Below are positions 1-12,232 of a DNA stretch of 64,000 nucleotides, piece by piece. The notes under the pieces are model-generated. The model was not told where the DNA came from. It searched no databases and was given only the letters and a program-made list of their open reading frames with translations. Made by a program: the position numbers and the translations under genes. The first letter of the stretch is position 1; each line of letters starts with the position of its first letter. The DNA comes from Trissonchulus latispiculum (lineage: Eukaryota; Nematoda; Enoplea; Enoplida; Ironidae), in assembly GCA_030248195.1 (NCBI GenBank), contig JASAND010004338.1, forward strand, positions 46,321 through 110,320. The letters run 5' to 3'.

Positions 1-650
1 CTATAACTAACTATAGATAACTTGCAATCGCCTGAAATTCTGCAGGCACGTGCAGAATAGTATTGAAAATGATGCCGTATAAGTCTCCTTTTTTGGCAGT
101 GACGTTTGCGTCTAGTTGCGCTGCAGTAGTGTGCTGCTGAAGTACAGCACGGCCTATAACTAGCTACACAAAAGTTGCAATCGTCCGAAATTTTGCTTAT
201 TAGTACGACAGAGCTTTAGAAATCTTCCCGAATAAGCTTCTTTCACTGACAGTAAAGTTTGCATCTGGTTGCGATGCAGTAGAGTGCTGCTCAAGTACAG
301 CACGGCCTATAACTAGCTACAGATACGTTGCAATTGTCCAAAATTTCGCATATAACTGCAGAAGAGCAATTGAAATCGTACCGTATAAGTTTGTATCATC
401 GACAGTATAATTTGCATCTGGTTGCGCTGCAGTAGAGTGCTGCTCAAGTACAGCACGGCCTAATACTAGCAACAGATAAATAGCAATAGACTGAAATTCT
501 GCAGGCACGTGCATGATAACATTACAAATCATGCCGAATAAGTCTACTACTTTGGCAGTGACGCTTGCGTCAGCAGAGTGCTGCTGAAGTACAGCATGGC
601 TTATAACAAACTACATATAACTTTCTGCAACTTTCTAAAATATTCTTATT
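1..650. repeat. Tandem satellite, ~152-bp unit
   Basis: Four and a fraction copies of one unit run from the window edge. Units begin near 1, 154, 306, 460 and 600, so the spacing is 152, 152, 154 and 140. Each unit opens with CTATAACTAGCTACA-like sequence and closes with TGCAGTAGAGTGCTGCTCAA followed by GTACAGCACGGC. Copies differ by scattered substitutions, so the array is not a recent amplification. It probably continues beyond the window. Confidence 0.9.
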
Positions 651-828
651 TGTAGTGGATGAGGGGTTTTCTGCCAAAATCAAGACTAGTAGTACTTTTC
701 AAGCTTCTTTGTTCTATGGCTTGGTTGACTGTTATATACGTAATTATTGGAGGAATTTTTAAAGTTTCTTTCATAAAACTTTAACATTTTTGCTTAAGGT
801 TTACTGAGAACCTTAAAAATGAAATAGG

Positions 829-1563
829 ACAAGAATAAAAATGCTCCGATGGAGCATGAAAAATGCAATATGGGTGACACTGGGTTTTAAGCGGACAGAG
901 GACTAGGTTTTAAAACGTTAATATGGGAGGGGCAGGTTGTAAATGCCAGGAGGACTAGGTTAAAAGCGCACTAATATGGACCAGCTTCGCTGAACAACCC
1001 ATATTCGCGGGTACGCATGCTCCACTCCGCATTTGACCATTATTGTCTTAAGTTCTAAATTCGTCAGCTTTCCAGGCGAGCTTGCTGATTTTGAAATATT
1101 AGGCTTTATATACTTCAATCGTTTTATATGGAGCTGCGAGAGCACAATTTGTGACACCAATTTTTACTGCATATACGTATGCTGTATTAAGTGTTGCATT
1201 ATATACATGTGTAAGTGTTGTCTATATATGCATTAATTTAATTAATTAAATCAAGTTACATATTATGTAATTATTAAGTATTACGAACACAACTACAAAT
1301 ATAGTTGCAGACCCAGAGCTGTGCTCACAAATTGGTAAACTGTTACTGGTAAACAGCCACCAGCATCAGTCCGGGTAGTTTCCGCGAATATGGGTTGTTC
1401 AGCGAAGCTGGTCCATATTAGTGCGCTTTTAACCTAGTCCTCCTGGCATTTACAACCTGCCCCTCCCATATTAACGTTTTAAAACCTAGTCCTCTGTCCG
1501 CTTAAAACCCAGTGTCACCCATATTGCATTTTTCATGCTCCATCGGAGCATTTTTATTCTTGT
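829..1563. mobile_element. Non-autonomous DNA element with 182-bp TIRs (copy 1)
   Basis: Bases 829-1010 reappear as the inverted complement at 1382-1563. The termini read ACAAGAATAAAAATGCTCC. Next to each end is a small hairpin (CTCC-GAT-GGAG), and inside each TIR the motifs AATATGG and GGACTAGG alternate. The 370-bp centre is AT-rich with no credible ORF. A relative with the same plan lies at 59813-60587. No convincing target-site duplication is visible. Confidence 0.85.
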
Positions 1564-2091
1564 TATGTAATCAGCTCGCTACACCCTCTGCACGCTACCG
1601 GCCGCTACCCCCACCCCCCCCCCCTCATAAAATCAGACTTCCCTTATCAAAGCAAATTCGCTTGCTATGCTTGCACGCTGAAGCTCGAAAATACAACTAG
1701 CCAATTGGTCCAAAGTGCGTCTGTTGCCTGCGGAAATAGCGGGCGAATTTCTTCGATAATTTATGGGGAGTCAGCTGAAATCGCGCGTCGACTGATTTCT
1801 AGCTGATAATACATAGCGTATGATGCTTGTCATACTGTTATGTATTGTGTACTCTTGCTTAAACTAGCGGAAGCCCAAATTTTTACGCTACTCTTTCATG
1901 AAAAGGCCCTGGACTACTGGAATTTGTATATATCCACTAAGCTTGCAAACTGAATTATGTTTTCTGTATTGACAATTGGTTAATTAGTACGCTGGTGGGG
2001 GGTGGAGGTTGGTTTTTAGTTTTTGTGATTTTTTCTTTCTATTTATCGGCTGTTTCTGTTTTTTTATTGAATTCTTTGCTGCTGATTTCAG
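1564..2091. other. Remnant of a foldback element, then CUL4 intron
   Basis: Bases 1564-1860 resemble a degraded copy of the element at 41971-42414: CAGCTCGCTACACCCTCTGCACGCT near 1571 matches its arm, and TTATGTATTGTGTACTCTTG near 1839 matches its end. The copy appears broken by the insertion at 829-1563. The rest is intron leading to the acceptor TTTCAG at 2086-2091. Confidence 0.55.
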
Positions 2092-5000
2092 GTAAGGACG
2101 TGTTTGAGGCCTTCTATAAGAAGGATTTGGCCAAGCGTCTTCTGCTGGGGAAAAGTGCCTCCGTTGACGCCGAAAAGTCGATGCTGTCAAAGCTGAAGCA
2201 AGGTGATTGTGGTTGTGGTGCTAAATTCTGGACATTTTTGAGAACGTTTATTAAAATTATTAATTAAATTAAGGAAAGTATCTGAAAAATACACTAACAT
2301 TTTTGGCTATTTTTGCTTGCAATAAATCTCCCTCTTTGTAGTCCCCGGGGAAAACACTTTTAACTTGTCCTGAGTTTGGGGGGGGGGCGTCGGTTTTATG
2401 TCCTTTTTGTTCGGGAGGGGGGCGTTCGGACCAAGAAAATGTCTAGTCTAAGAGTTGCATACTGTTGTTAATTCTTCGTCATAGGTTTTTTGATACGCCA
2501 CGTTTGGATGGGGCGGGGTGGGGTCGGGGTGGGGTTTTCTATCATCAAAACTGATGTCGAATGTATTTACTTTTGTGTTAAAGTTTCTCCCGTTCCCCCA
2601 ACTTTCCAAATACATGTTTCTAAATTATGATGCTTTACGAAATAAAGTATATATATGGTATGGTATAATGATTTTACTTTTTATTTTAACGTTCACATTA
2701 ACTATATTCGATGTTCGTATACATTATAACGTGCTGTTGATAATTGGCTTATGTGAAGCGTACGGTATACAAAATGTTTAGTGCGTACGTACGTATATAT
2801 AATAAATTTGTTTAGAAAATTAACTTTCTTGTTCTTTATTATTGTACTGGTTAATAAATACGTAGATACGTAATGGTAATGTATGTGGTGTGTATAATAT
2901 TTATTTCCACTGCGTTTGTAGAATGTGGTGCCGGATTTACCAGCAAACTGGAGGGCATGTTTAAGGATATGGAGCTCTCAAAGGAACTCGGTCTCGGCTT
3001 TAAACAGGTTTAGTTTCAATACAGTAAAATGTAGACACTTTTTATGCTGTGACAATTTTTTCATCTCTAGTTCAGTTTTTACTGATTTATGATAGCGCCT
3101 TGCTTGGTTTTGAAATTTTTGGGGTTTATTCTATGGCGGGACAGGGGGTGTACTTTATAGATTTTTATTGTGTTCTTCAGACCTAAAATTTTGTCAAAAT
3201 TCTTCCGGTATAAGCGTATATGTGTTTTTGTTGGCGGTTTTCTCTACGATTTTTTGTTTGTTTTTTCAATTTTGATGTACTTTCTTTTAATTTTTGCAGT
3301 ATCTGCAGATTATGTCGGGTCTGTCCTGGTCCATTGACATGACGGTCAGCATTCTAACGATGGGCAACTGGCCCACCTATACCCCCATGGATGTTCATAT
3401 GCCTGGAATTGTGAGTCTATACCCTAAATTGTGGATAAATAAAATTAAAATGAATGAAATTAAAATAAAATATTAATATTATTAATATTATTATTTTTCC
3501 TTAGTCGTACTACAGTCTGTTATTAATAGCTTTTTACAGTTGCTTCGTCGTTTTGTTGTTGTCTGCGCTATTTCAAGTATCATCATCATCATCATATCTT
3601 AAACGCTTGATATGATCAGAATACCCAATTCTTAATGGGAGCGTCTTAGTTTGACGGATAAGAAAAGTTGAAAATTATGTTAGAGAAATTGCTAAATATA
3701 TATAGTGTAAGAGAATTAAATGTTTCAATAGCGCTTTAATGGCAAAATTTAAAAATTTTCTCAACTTCTGGGGGTTTGTCTCCCATAACCCCCGATTTGT
3801 GTCTTAGGTTGTCGCTTTCGGTTGTGACAAGTCGAAAATATGAACCGTAGGAACCTTTTAGATTAATATTAAAACTTGCATTGCAGTATATACCTAGTCT
3901 GCTTACGATAGTTAAGCAAAAAATACGAAATCCCCCTCCAAAGTTATCTGTTAAACCTTCCCCCCGAAAATTTTTTGTACTTTTGCTACTTGTCTTACTA
4001 TTTCTTCTGCATTTTTAGATGGTTGAATACCAGGAGATTTTCAAGAAATTCTATCTAGCCAAGCACAGTGGTAGAAAGCTGCAATGGCAATCGTCGCTGG
4101 GACAGTGTTTGCTCAAGGCCAATTTTAAGGAAAATGTACGTGCAATATTAATGAATTAGTTAATCAATTAATTAGTTAATTGGCCTGCGTACCTATTTCT
4201 CATCTCATCTCATTACCTCATCAAACAACAACTGAATAGATTTTTGCCTCAATTTTTAAGAGTGGATTACGAATCATGAATCATTTTTAAGAAGATTGCG
4301 CAACCGTACCTAACCAATTTTTAGAGAGCAAAAATAAACACTATTTTGGTTGTTAATTAGCCTTTAAATTAATACTGCTTTAATTGTTTTTATTTAGACG
4401 GTAAAAGAGCTTCAGGTATCTTTGTTTCAAACCCTAATCCTGTTGCTGTTCAATGAGAAAGATACGTGGACTTTGGAGGAGATCAAAACTGCCACAAATT
4501 TGGGTAGGTTCTAAATAAATTGAAAGATTGGTTTCATAGCATTTTATTAAGTAAAGGTTTTCATTGCCAACCCCTGTGCGGTTTGATACCGAAGTTTTTG
4601 TTGTACTATAGGGAGTAAGTGTAGGATGTTTTTAAATGTCGACGATTAATTGCGGATAAATTGATTAATTGATGTCTAATTATAATTACTGATTAATTTT
4701 ACGGACATGTTACTAAGAGATTTAATAGTCTTAATTAATTTGAGATGTGGTTGAATTGAAACGAACACTTCAATCTCTGGCCTGTGGGAAATACAGGGTC
4801 ATTACCAAAAATCCTAAGGTTTGCAATACTTCTCTGACATATTTTGTTGAGATTAACTTAGAGTTGTGTCAGATTCACATTTCACAGAAGTAAGTAGGGT
4901 TCCTGCTATTAATACTAAGATAAAGTGTATTTTGTTGTCTTGATAGTTTTTGCTTAGCTTTAAATCGAATAATAATTTTATTTTTAGTCGACTAAAATAA

Positions 5001-6798
5001 AATGTAGCTATTTAATTGAATTTCATTTATAAAATTAAATAATTACATTTCAGGCTGTGTACTGCTCGGAATCCAGCTGATTAATATAATCAATATTTAA
5101 TTAATATTTTACTGAATTAACTTGAATTATAATTATTACGCCTGTTTTTTTCCTGTTGCGTTGTGTTTTTTCCAGGGCAAAGATATTGAGGAGGGTGACG
5201 AGTTTGTGTTCAACTCTGGGTTCACGTCGCCCCGTATTCGGATCAAGATCAACGAGATCCAGATGCGGGAGACGGAACAGGAGCAGCAGGCCACGACGGA
5301 GCAGGTCTTTGCGGATCGCCAGTACCAGATTGACGCCGCCATCGTTCGCATCATGAAGACTCGCAAAACCCTCTCCCACAATCTCCTCCTCACGGAGCTG
5401 TTTTCGCAGCTTCGATTTCCGGCAAAGGTACCCCCCTTTTTGTTTGGATAATGTTGTTGTGCTATTTGTTTTTGGCCCGTTGGCTCCACTCCTGTTTCGG
5501 ACTAAAGGCTTTTGCCACAGTGACTGCTGAGTGTGTGTAGGGCAGGGCGTTTTTCATTATTTCTTTATGATTGGCGTCGTGTATGCCGCCTGCTAGTCTC
5601 CGTTTACCTCATTTTCTTGATGTTTTTGCACATACTACTGGGCTTTTTCTAGGCGAAAAAAGTGGGGGTGGGGAGAGTGGGGGGAACCCAAAAGTGAGGT
5701 GGGAATCCAAAGTGGTCTAAAATCGCTAATAACGCAGTAAAAATAGCCTGTTTTCTACATATACTGCTATAACTATGTTAAAAAGGCTCAAAAATCGAGT
5801 TTGAGCACCAAAATAGACGATTTTGGACAAACGATTCCGGCGAAGCCGGAAAATTTTTGAAAATTTTGACCAAAAATCCTTAAAATTTGGCATTTTCTGG
5901 GCACCTTATGGTGAGTGGCGGGGAAGCCCAAAAAAGTGGGGGTGGGGCCGAGGGGGGGGGGGTAAGGGATCGAGTGGGGGGAACCCAAAAAGTGGGGGGG
6001 CACCCCTCCCCCCAGTAAAAAAGCCCAGTACTATGCTGTTATGCAAAGCGTAAACACACACATCCTTTGCTCGATAACGGCAAAGTTGCACATCGGCTAG
6101 TCAGTCGAAATGGGGCACGCTCACTCGCTCTGTGTAAACGTGCTGAAGCCAGAACATACTTGCAGTGGTCATTCACTACAGAGTTGACATGTCATATTCT
6201 TGTTATGTGTTTTGTACTCTTGTTCGATCAAATGTATACCTAAATTCTAGGGATGCACCGGGGCCAAAAATTAGCAAAATTTTGTAAATTTTTGACATTT
6301 TTTGACCAAAACTTTGAATTTTTGAAAGTCAAAAAGTGTTACAAATTGTTTGTTTTCCCGCCGATATGAATGAAAACAATGATAGTAACGTTTGTATAAC
6401 AAAAATTATTGCAAAATTTAAATTTTCAAGAAAATTTTTGAAAATTTTCAATTTGGACCCCCAATTTCCAGGCCCCGGCCCCGGCCCCGGTAGTGGCGGC
6501 CCCGGTGCATCTCTACTAAATTCATTGGCATACTCTGATGACCGATGTGGGTTTGAAATCAGATTTGACCAAATAAATGAGGCCAATCTTGCAAAAGAAT
6601 CAACGTATACCAAAATGAACGAGAGGAACTACTTTTTCGACCCGATTTTTTTGTTTGTATTATTTTTTGTTTTATTTGCATTTTTTGACTATTTTGTTTC
6701 AGCCTGGTGATTTGAAGAAGCGCATAGAAAGCCTGATTGACAGAGACTATATGTGTCGTGATAAGGAAGATTCTAATCAGTATCATTATGTTGCTTAA
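2092..6798 (+). CDS. CUL4: Cullin-4 (CUL4), C-terminal eight exons; 5' part outside window
   Basis: CUL4 is the scaffold of CRL4 ubiquitin ligases: its C-terminal part binds the RING protein RBX1 and carries NEDD8. Exons: 2092-2202, 2922-3007, 3300-3410, 4019-4135, 4398-4503, 4745-4818, 5176-5427, 6703-6798. All splice GT-AG and stay in phase, giving about 316 residues ending in TAA. Visible family blocks are [17 protein letters not shown], the 4-helix/alpha-beta stretch [17 protein letters not shown], the segment [14 protein letters not shown], and the winged-helix end [13 protein letters not shown]. The neddylation lysine lies in [14 protein letters not shown] (exon 7). The first codon is split with an upstream exon that I do not see in 1-2091, so the gene begins before the window. 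The 1,275-bp last intron holds two MITEs. The match to CUL4 rather than to CUL1-3 is strong throughout; CUL4A and CUL4B cannot be told apart. Confidence 0.96.
5490..5637. repeat. Solo end of the 48980-50085 TIR element family
   Basis: Inside the last CUL4 intron. The stretch TTCGGACTAAAGGC ... GCGTTTTTCATTATTT ... GCCGCCTGCTAG ... CTCATTTTCTTGATG aligns over about 140 bp with the right arm of the element at 48980-50085. It stops where the MITE at 5638 begins. Confidence 0.6.
5638..6028. mobile_element. MITE with CTGGG/CCCAG ends and 5-bp TSD TACTA
   Basis: In the last CUL4 intron. Ends are CTGGGCTTTTT and AAAAAGCCCAG, flanked on both sides by TACTA (5633-5637 and 6029-6033). The interior is G-rich and contains a hairpin, TTCCGGCGAAGCCGGAA. 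It shares most of its interior with 59165-59621 and its general plan with 56340-56629, which have similar 5-bp flanking duplications. Confidence 0.8.
6180..6220. repeat. Solo end of the GTACTCTT foldback family
   Basis: GACATGTCATATTCTTGTTA followed by TGTGTTTTGTACTCTTG resembles the right end of the element at 41971-42414. No partner end is recognised nearby, so this looks like a fragment. Confidence 0.45.
6248..6515. mobile_element. hAT-type MITE with exact 8-bp TSD
   Basis: The terminal inverted repeats are TAGGGATGCACCGGGGCC and GGCCCCGGTGCATCTCTA. They are bounded on both sides by CTAAATTC (6240-6247 and 6516-6523), an exact 8-bp duplication as expected for hAT transposons. The 268-bp body has no ORF of its own. 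It lies in the last CUL4 intron, so CUL4 splicing must tolerate it. Confidence 0.9.
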
Positions 6799-8393
6799 CA
6801 ACTCCCCACCTCGAGATATAATTTAAATTTAAATTTTAATTTAAATCCACAATTTCTCTCTCTCCGCCTCCTGCCTCGCCCTCCCTACCGGTTTAGGACA
6901 ATTTAATTTATTTTAAGAAAATTCTATTGGCTTTTACACATTGTCCTGTTTACGTAAATGTTTTCATTTAGATTGGTTTGTAGTATTTTTCTATGCCAGA
7001 AATTTTTTAAAGATGGTTATGGAATTTACTGCTGTTAGAAACCATAACTGGAATGTAATTCTAAGTATTTTTGACATAGTGCTAAACTAACCAGCCACGG
7101 GGGGCTGATAAAATCTTTTGGGAACTGTTGCAGTTGCCCCCACCCTCCCTCGGGAAAGATAGGGGAGGGTCAGCCAGAACTACTGTTTCTCTAGGTATCA
7201 TTCTTTGGCCTATACATAGGAAGTCTTTTAATGTACTCCAATAAAATTGCAACCTAATGTTTGTATGCATCTCTATCTCTGTGCTGTTCGTAGTCATGTT
7301 CTTTTGCTGATGGTTTTGTAAGGATTGTAATAGTGTGTGTGTGCTACTTTCTTAAAAATGTGTGGAAAATTTCTTTGGGAAGTGGGGACGGCTGCTTCCT
7401 CATTTTACATCAAAAGGGGTAGAAGTAACGTAGAGACTTAGAATCGGCGCTGTGTAACGTTTCTATCCAAACCCCCCCCCCCACCGTTTGTGTGGAAAGA
7501 ATTATAACTGATAAATTAATTATTTAGCTTATTCTTTTCTACTTAGAAAAATGAAAAGCAAAACATGGACACTGAAGAAAACATTTAAACTGTTTTTGGA
7601 ATTTTTGGAATTTTGAAACACTTAACCGCTATTCTTCTGTTGTCTCTATTTATTTGTTTCTATTTCTATGATGTGGTTTTTGTCTGTAAATATGGTGTTC
7701 TACGTACATGTAAGTGGTATATGTACCATTGTATGTGGTACTTTATTGTTTAGGAATCTGCTATGTTTATACTATACTTACTTACTTGTTTTGGAGGTTG
7801 TAGTAAAGAACACTGCAATGAAAAAGTAATAAACGTGTGAGTTTGTTGTTACAGCGCTCGAGGGTTAAAACGAGTGTGTATGTCGAATTTTGTAGCATTA
7901 TTAGACCTACCTAATTATTATTTTAAAGTCACCTCTCTAAATAAATTATTGAGTTAATTTTAATGCGTTTAACCCTCTCTGTGCTAAACGGCCTTTAGTC
8001 CTCATTGAATGATAATATATTATGTAGTTTGGATTGGAGTCTGCCATTTCTTTCTGCACTTTGTGATTCTTGGTTGGTATGTGTAGGTCCTTTTTGAAGC
8101 TAACGCTGTTGTAATCTTGTTTGGATGTTTTATTTGTACCCGTTTGGCTGCGTTCTTTGGTTTTGTGATTGCTGATTTTTTCTGTACCATACGTTATTGT
8201 TTTTGCTGCATTAAAGATACCTGGTAGTAGTTTTCTGGACATTTCTAGACCAATGTGGAAGTGGGGTTTTGGGCTAGCAGGGATCCGTTTGCTAAGCAAT
8301 TCCCAATTATGTAACAATTGTAAAACAGGATTGGTTTTTTGGCATCATTGTGGTGCGTCCTGATACCCGGAGAAAAATGCTGCTGTCCGCGAA
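6799..8393. other. CUL4 3' UTR and intergenic DNA
   Basis: Follows the CUL4 stop codon. A candidate poly(A) signal AATAAA lies at 7828-7833. The open frame on the minus strand at 7946-8317 matches nothing I recognise and is not called. No other gene is visible. Confidence 0.5.
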
Positions 8394-8525
8394 CCAGCTA
8401 AAAAGTCAAGAGGCGGAGAAGCGAAGACCAAGGACAGTTCTCAAAACCAAACTGTCGTGCGGTTATTGCAGTCACCCTCTAAGGCAACCACTGTCGTTCA
8501 TTGACCAGATTTGCTCCCTCTAGGT
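8394..8525 (+). repeat. Dispersed repeat family B, copy 1
   Basis: Begins AGAGGCGGAGAAGCGAAG and continues with a stretch shared with 14814-14975 and, inverted, with 22165-22375 (CGGTTATTGCAGTCACCC, AAGGCAAC). It may be a SINE-like unit, but no clear pol III boxes are seen. Confidence 0.65.
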
Positions 8526-8579
8526 CTTATGTAAGTGTTTGTAGCAAGCGCTGTCTGACGGCTTTCACGATTTATCACT

Positions 8580-8960
8580 CAAACATTTGGATCTTGAGAG
8601 CTGAAATTAGTTAATGGACATGTTTTGGATAGATTTCAAATCTTGCAAACGTTTTTGATTTCGTGAACTTAAGATTTTTTGGATTCGGAGTGGTTCTGAC
8701 AAGGTTCGCACGGCAATAAAAATGTTTAGACATATCTATGTTTTGCTGAAAAGACGTTTATGGTTTTCTAACGGTCATTGAGCACGAACTTGAAGCCTGG
8801 TGTTCGATTCAGCTTCTTGCTAACTAAGTATAAGTTTTATTTTTAAAGCCTAGGACTGAGTCAACGAAAAGTTCAATTAATAACTGGCCTTCAAATTTGT
8901 GCTCTGCCGTAAGTAAAGTCCCTATACACGACGTTAACAAAGTCGGAGAGAAACATTGTT
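8580..8960. repeat. Degenerate relative of the palindrome at 31915-32245
   Basis: The stretch GCTGAAAAGACGTTTATGG ... GAGCACGAACTTGAAG ... CGATTCAGCTTCTTG ... GAGTCAACGAAAAGTTCAAT follows the order of motifs in the 32-kb palindrome but has diverged strongly. It is a fossil copy. Confidence 0.45.
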
Positions 8961-9942
8961 CCTTGCGAATCGAAACAATCTAATGAATTGCACAAACCGC
9001 TCTTTATCTTTACAAAGCTTAATTTATTCCATCCACATTCTGCATAGATGCTTCCCAACACTTCTAGATTGATTGGTAATAGAATTTCAAAAATTAAAAA
9101 TTTTATTTTTCAAGGGGATCTTTAAAATATTTTGACATCGATTTACCGACCCAAGCCTATGGGTGCTTAAACCTGTATCTAATTTCTAAGAACTTTCTTC
9201 GACTCAATAGGGGAATGCGGCCCAGCAAAGAATGCATAAACGGGTTGTTTACTTATCCGAAAGCAGAAGTTTAGTTTTTCAAATACTCTTTCTTATCTTC
9301 AAACAATTAATTCATTCCATTTGTTGTTTGCAGGAAGTGACTAATTGTGTGTCTTGGTGGTCCTTGAAGGCTTCTGGTTCCACTTTTTCGTGCTCCTTCA
9401 AGCTTTCTAGAACCCTTTGGCTTTTTGCGAACAAAGTTTTGGAAAGCTTTTTGAAAATGCATTTTCGGATTCCATCAAAATTGTCGCGTGATATTTGCCG
9501 GGTGATTTGACATTTTGGCTTTAAATTTCAAAATGATATTAATTGGTTTTTTCCTTAATCCTTTGTTTTGTCAGGAAAGGGTTTTTCATTTGAAGTTGCC
9601 TTAAGCTTGACTTTGACGTAGGTGGCTGCCGTGTTAGCTTTACCTTGTTTGTGCTGTCTACGCTAGAAATATATAGACGAAAGAAAGAAAGAAAAATATT
9701 TGGTCTGTGTATTGTGGAAATAGAACTCATTCTCAGTTTTAGACTGATTTAACTGTTTTTTCGTCTCGGAGCTTTTATTTTCATGAGGGTTCTTGTGGAT
9801 CTGGGGATCTTATTTTTTTGTGGAGATTTGATCTATAATTATGTGTAGTTTCGTTTTCTGATATACAGGTTCTTGGGGTTCTTTGAGGGTTCTTAAGTTT
9901 TCGAAGAGATTTGATCCGTAACTACATGTATGTATCTAAACT
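8961..9942. other. Intergenic, nothing recognised
   Basis: AT-rich DNA with short chance ORFs only. No repeat or RNA gene identified. Confidence 0.4.
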
Positions 9943-10259
9943 CTGACCAAAAATTCTTGGAACCAAACTGTGAGCGCCTGTCCTGAGTTAACCTTTGAAG
10001 TTAACCTTTGATTTTCGGAAATGTCTTGGGCCAAGGACCAATATACTAGAGCATGAAATAATTAGCATTCTCTTTCCGAATCTGAAGCGTTTTTATCGAT
10101 TTGGTATCCGGTTACCGGATATAGACCGGATATGATGGTTTCACCGGATTCTCCTCCTCCTGAGTTTTCTGAAAATATATACTTTATATAGACTACTATA
10201 ACTTCAAAGGTTAACTCAGGACAGGCGCTCACGGTTCGGTTCCAAGATTTTTTGGTCAG
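9943..10259. mobile_element. MITE with ~60-bp TIRs
   Basis: CTGACCAAAAATTCTTGGAA ... GCGCCTGTCCTGAGTTAACC at 9943-10002 recurs as its inverted complement at 10200-10259, with few mismatches. The total is 317 bp with no coding potential. A target duplication is not obvious. Confidence 0.85.
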
Positions 10260-11990
10260 GCTTTAGTTTAAAATTTTTGATGGAGGTTCTTAAATTTTTT
10301 CAGGAGATTTGATCCTGTACTATCTAGTTTTAAGCTTTCACTGGAGGTTCTGAGGGTTTTGGAATCTGAAGGTTCTGAAAATTGCGTGGTCTCTTAGATG
10401 ATACTAGATGTAGTATACACAGAAAACCGAAATTTGTCTAAATTTTTGAGCACAGCCAGGAGGACCTCCCCCTCCAGAACACCCCGATTATATGCTGCAA
10501 GTTTTATTAGATACTCTATACTGATATACGCACGGATCATATCGTGGCACTTAAATAGTCTGATAGAAAAGATCCGCTACGTAGTCACGAAACCGCCGTC
10601 GCGAAGAGCAGCTGGTACAAACGCATGGAAAAGCTTCCTTTTTTCTGGTGGAGGTTCTTTGGGGGTTCTTACGTTTATCTAACATTGGCCGCAATTAGTG
10701 TCCAAATCGGTCAAACGAAAATTGCAATTAAAAATAACGAAACTGAATAATTAAATCGAACTAAGCTTGAATTCCTGTCCACCAAACTTTGGACACATTC
10801 AACGTTTAAAGTTTCTCGACTGAATTAGTGCATTGACGGAATTTTACTAAATTTAATTTAAATGCTGAAGTGCTAGGCAATGATTCAGTGTCAGCACCCC
10901 TTCCCTGAAAAATGCACACGTTCTAAGCTGGCACTACCCTAACCGGAGTACCGACTGGGGTGAAGTGGCTGTAAACAAATGTTGAAGACTCAACTGAGAT
11001 TGTCAATGTTCTAAGTTTTTCAAAAGCCATAATTTTCTTTAAGTCAAGGCAAGTAATTCATTCAATTAATGACATGGTTTAGGCTTGCGGTGAAGCTTTT
11101 GATATCCAATTTATTTTTATTCTGTGCGAAGCGTTAAATTAAATCCTCCTGAAATACAGTTACATCATGCAGCAAAGCTTATGCAGAATTTTCGGACATT
11201 GAAACTGTGCAATTCTATGGCGAATTTTCAAGTTTAAGTTAGTCTGAGAGTTGACATTTGCCGGTTGAGTGAACTGCGAATGAGGATGAACTTTAGAATT
11301 GTTGACATAAACTCAATGTGGATAGTACATGGAATAAATTATGACTAATGCGACTGTGCATTGGAAATGGGTCGCCCCCCACAAAAGAACGGGGTAACGC
11401 TTGGACCAATCACTCAAGCTTTACGCTAAAATCGCTATCACTCTAACGTTTGAAATTGTGTGGACTTCTCACCTTTTTATTAGGCTAATCCGTCCCACAA
11501 TAATAAATCTCCTTTTTTCCTAAAGTAGTTTTGTGAAACCATTTTTCAGTAATTTTTCATCCAAATTCAATTTAGGATTAAGGCGCAAACGAGGTGTCCT
11601 TATTTCAGGCTCTGTTGCTTAAGTTTGTCTCGCTTTCTTGAACCAACTTTTCTGTTAGTCGTGGGGTGTCTTTCTTGAGAAATGAGGTGTTCAAGAATGA
11701 ATGGCTCTACTCCGACTTCGGGGAGGGCCTAGCGCCCTCGAAACATTGCAAACTTTTAGGAGAATGTACCCCAAAATGTGTAAAAATGGCTAACTCTTGC
11801 GAATATTCGCAATTTTTTAGAAATTTTTAAGAAACATCGCTAAAATTTGCTTCAAAATTTGTAGCTTTTTTGCTTTTTCCAACACGCCTTAGGGATCTAT
11901 CCTTCATTCTTATTTATTCAGGGGGTCTTCCTGTTTTTAATTATTTTGAGAGGGAGAGGACGCCCCCTCTCCTGTTTTCCTAACGTTATT
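10260..11990. other. Intergenic, nothing recognised
   Basis: AT-rich DNA without a supported gene. The short ORF at 10398-10682 has no recognisable domain. Confidence 0.4.
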
Positions 11991-12232
11991 GTAAGGGAAG
12001 CAGGCATAGGAAAGATTGATAAGCTTGATATGTGAGTTCAGTTGATGGTCCTGTGATGTAGTAGTTAGCATGTCTGTTTCGAGATCAGAATTCTTTGCTT
12101 TCAATCCTGAGTGGAAAGGCTGAACCTCCCTTCCTCTTCCCTCCTCTCTTCTAGGTCCTGGTTTCGTCGGTACAATGCCTGGCGCCTCCCGCTTGGGCTA
12201 TCTCCTCGGTCTCTTCTTGGTGTCAGTGGCAT
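11991..12232 (+). repeat. tRNA-derived SINE family A, copy 1
   Basis: Opens GTAAGGGAAGCAGGCATAGG, then GAGTTCAGTTGATGGTCCTG and an A-box-like GTGATGTAGTAGTTAGCA. It continues through TTTCAATCCTGAGTGGAAAG and ends with a stretch equivalent to the tail of the full copy at 26330-26604. The B-box part is deleted in this copy. Confidence 0.8.

Noticed and set aside
1..2091. Earlier CUL4 exons
   Set aside because: No sequence coding the conserved cullin segment preceding KDVFEAF was seen; this stretch is repeats and intron.
6336..6710. 124-codon ORF with a Pro/Gly repeat
   Set aside because: It runs through the hAT MITE into the intron before the last CUL4 exon; not a gene.
7946..8317. 123-codon ORF on the minus strand, rich in Lys/Asn
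   Set aside because: Composition follows the AT-rich background and no domain is recognised.
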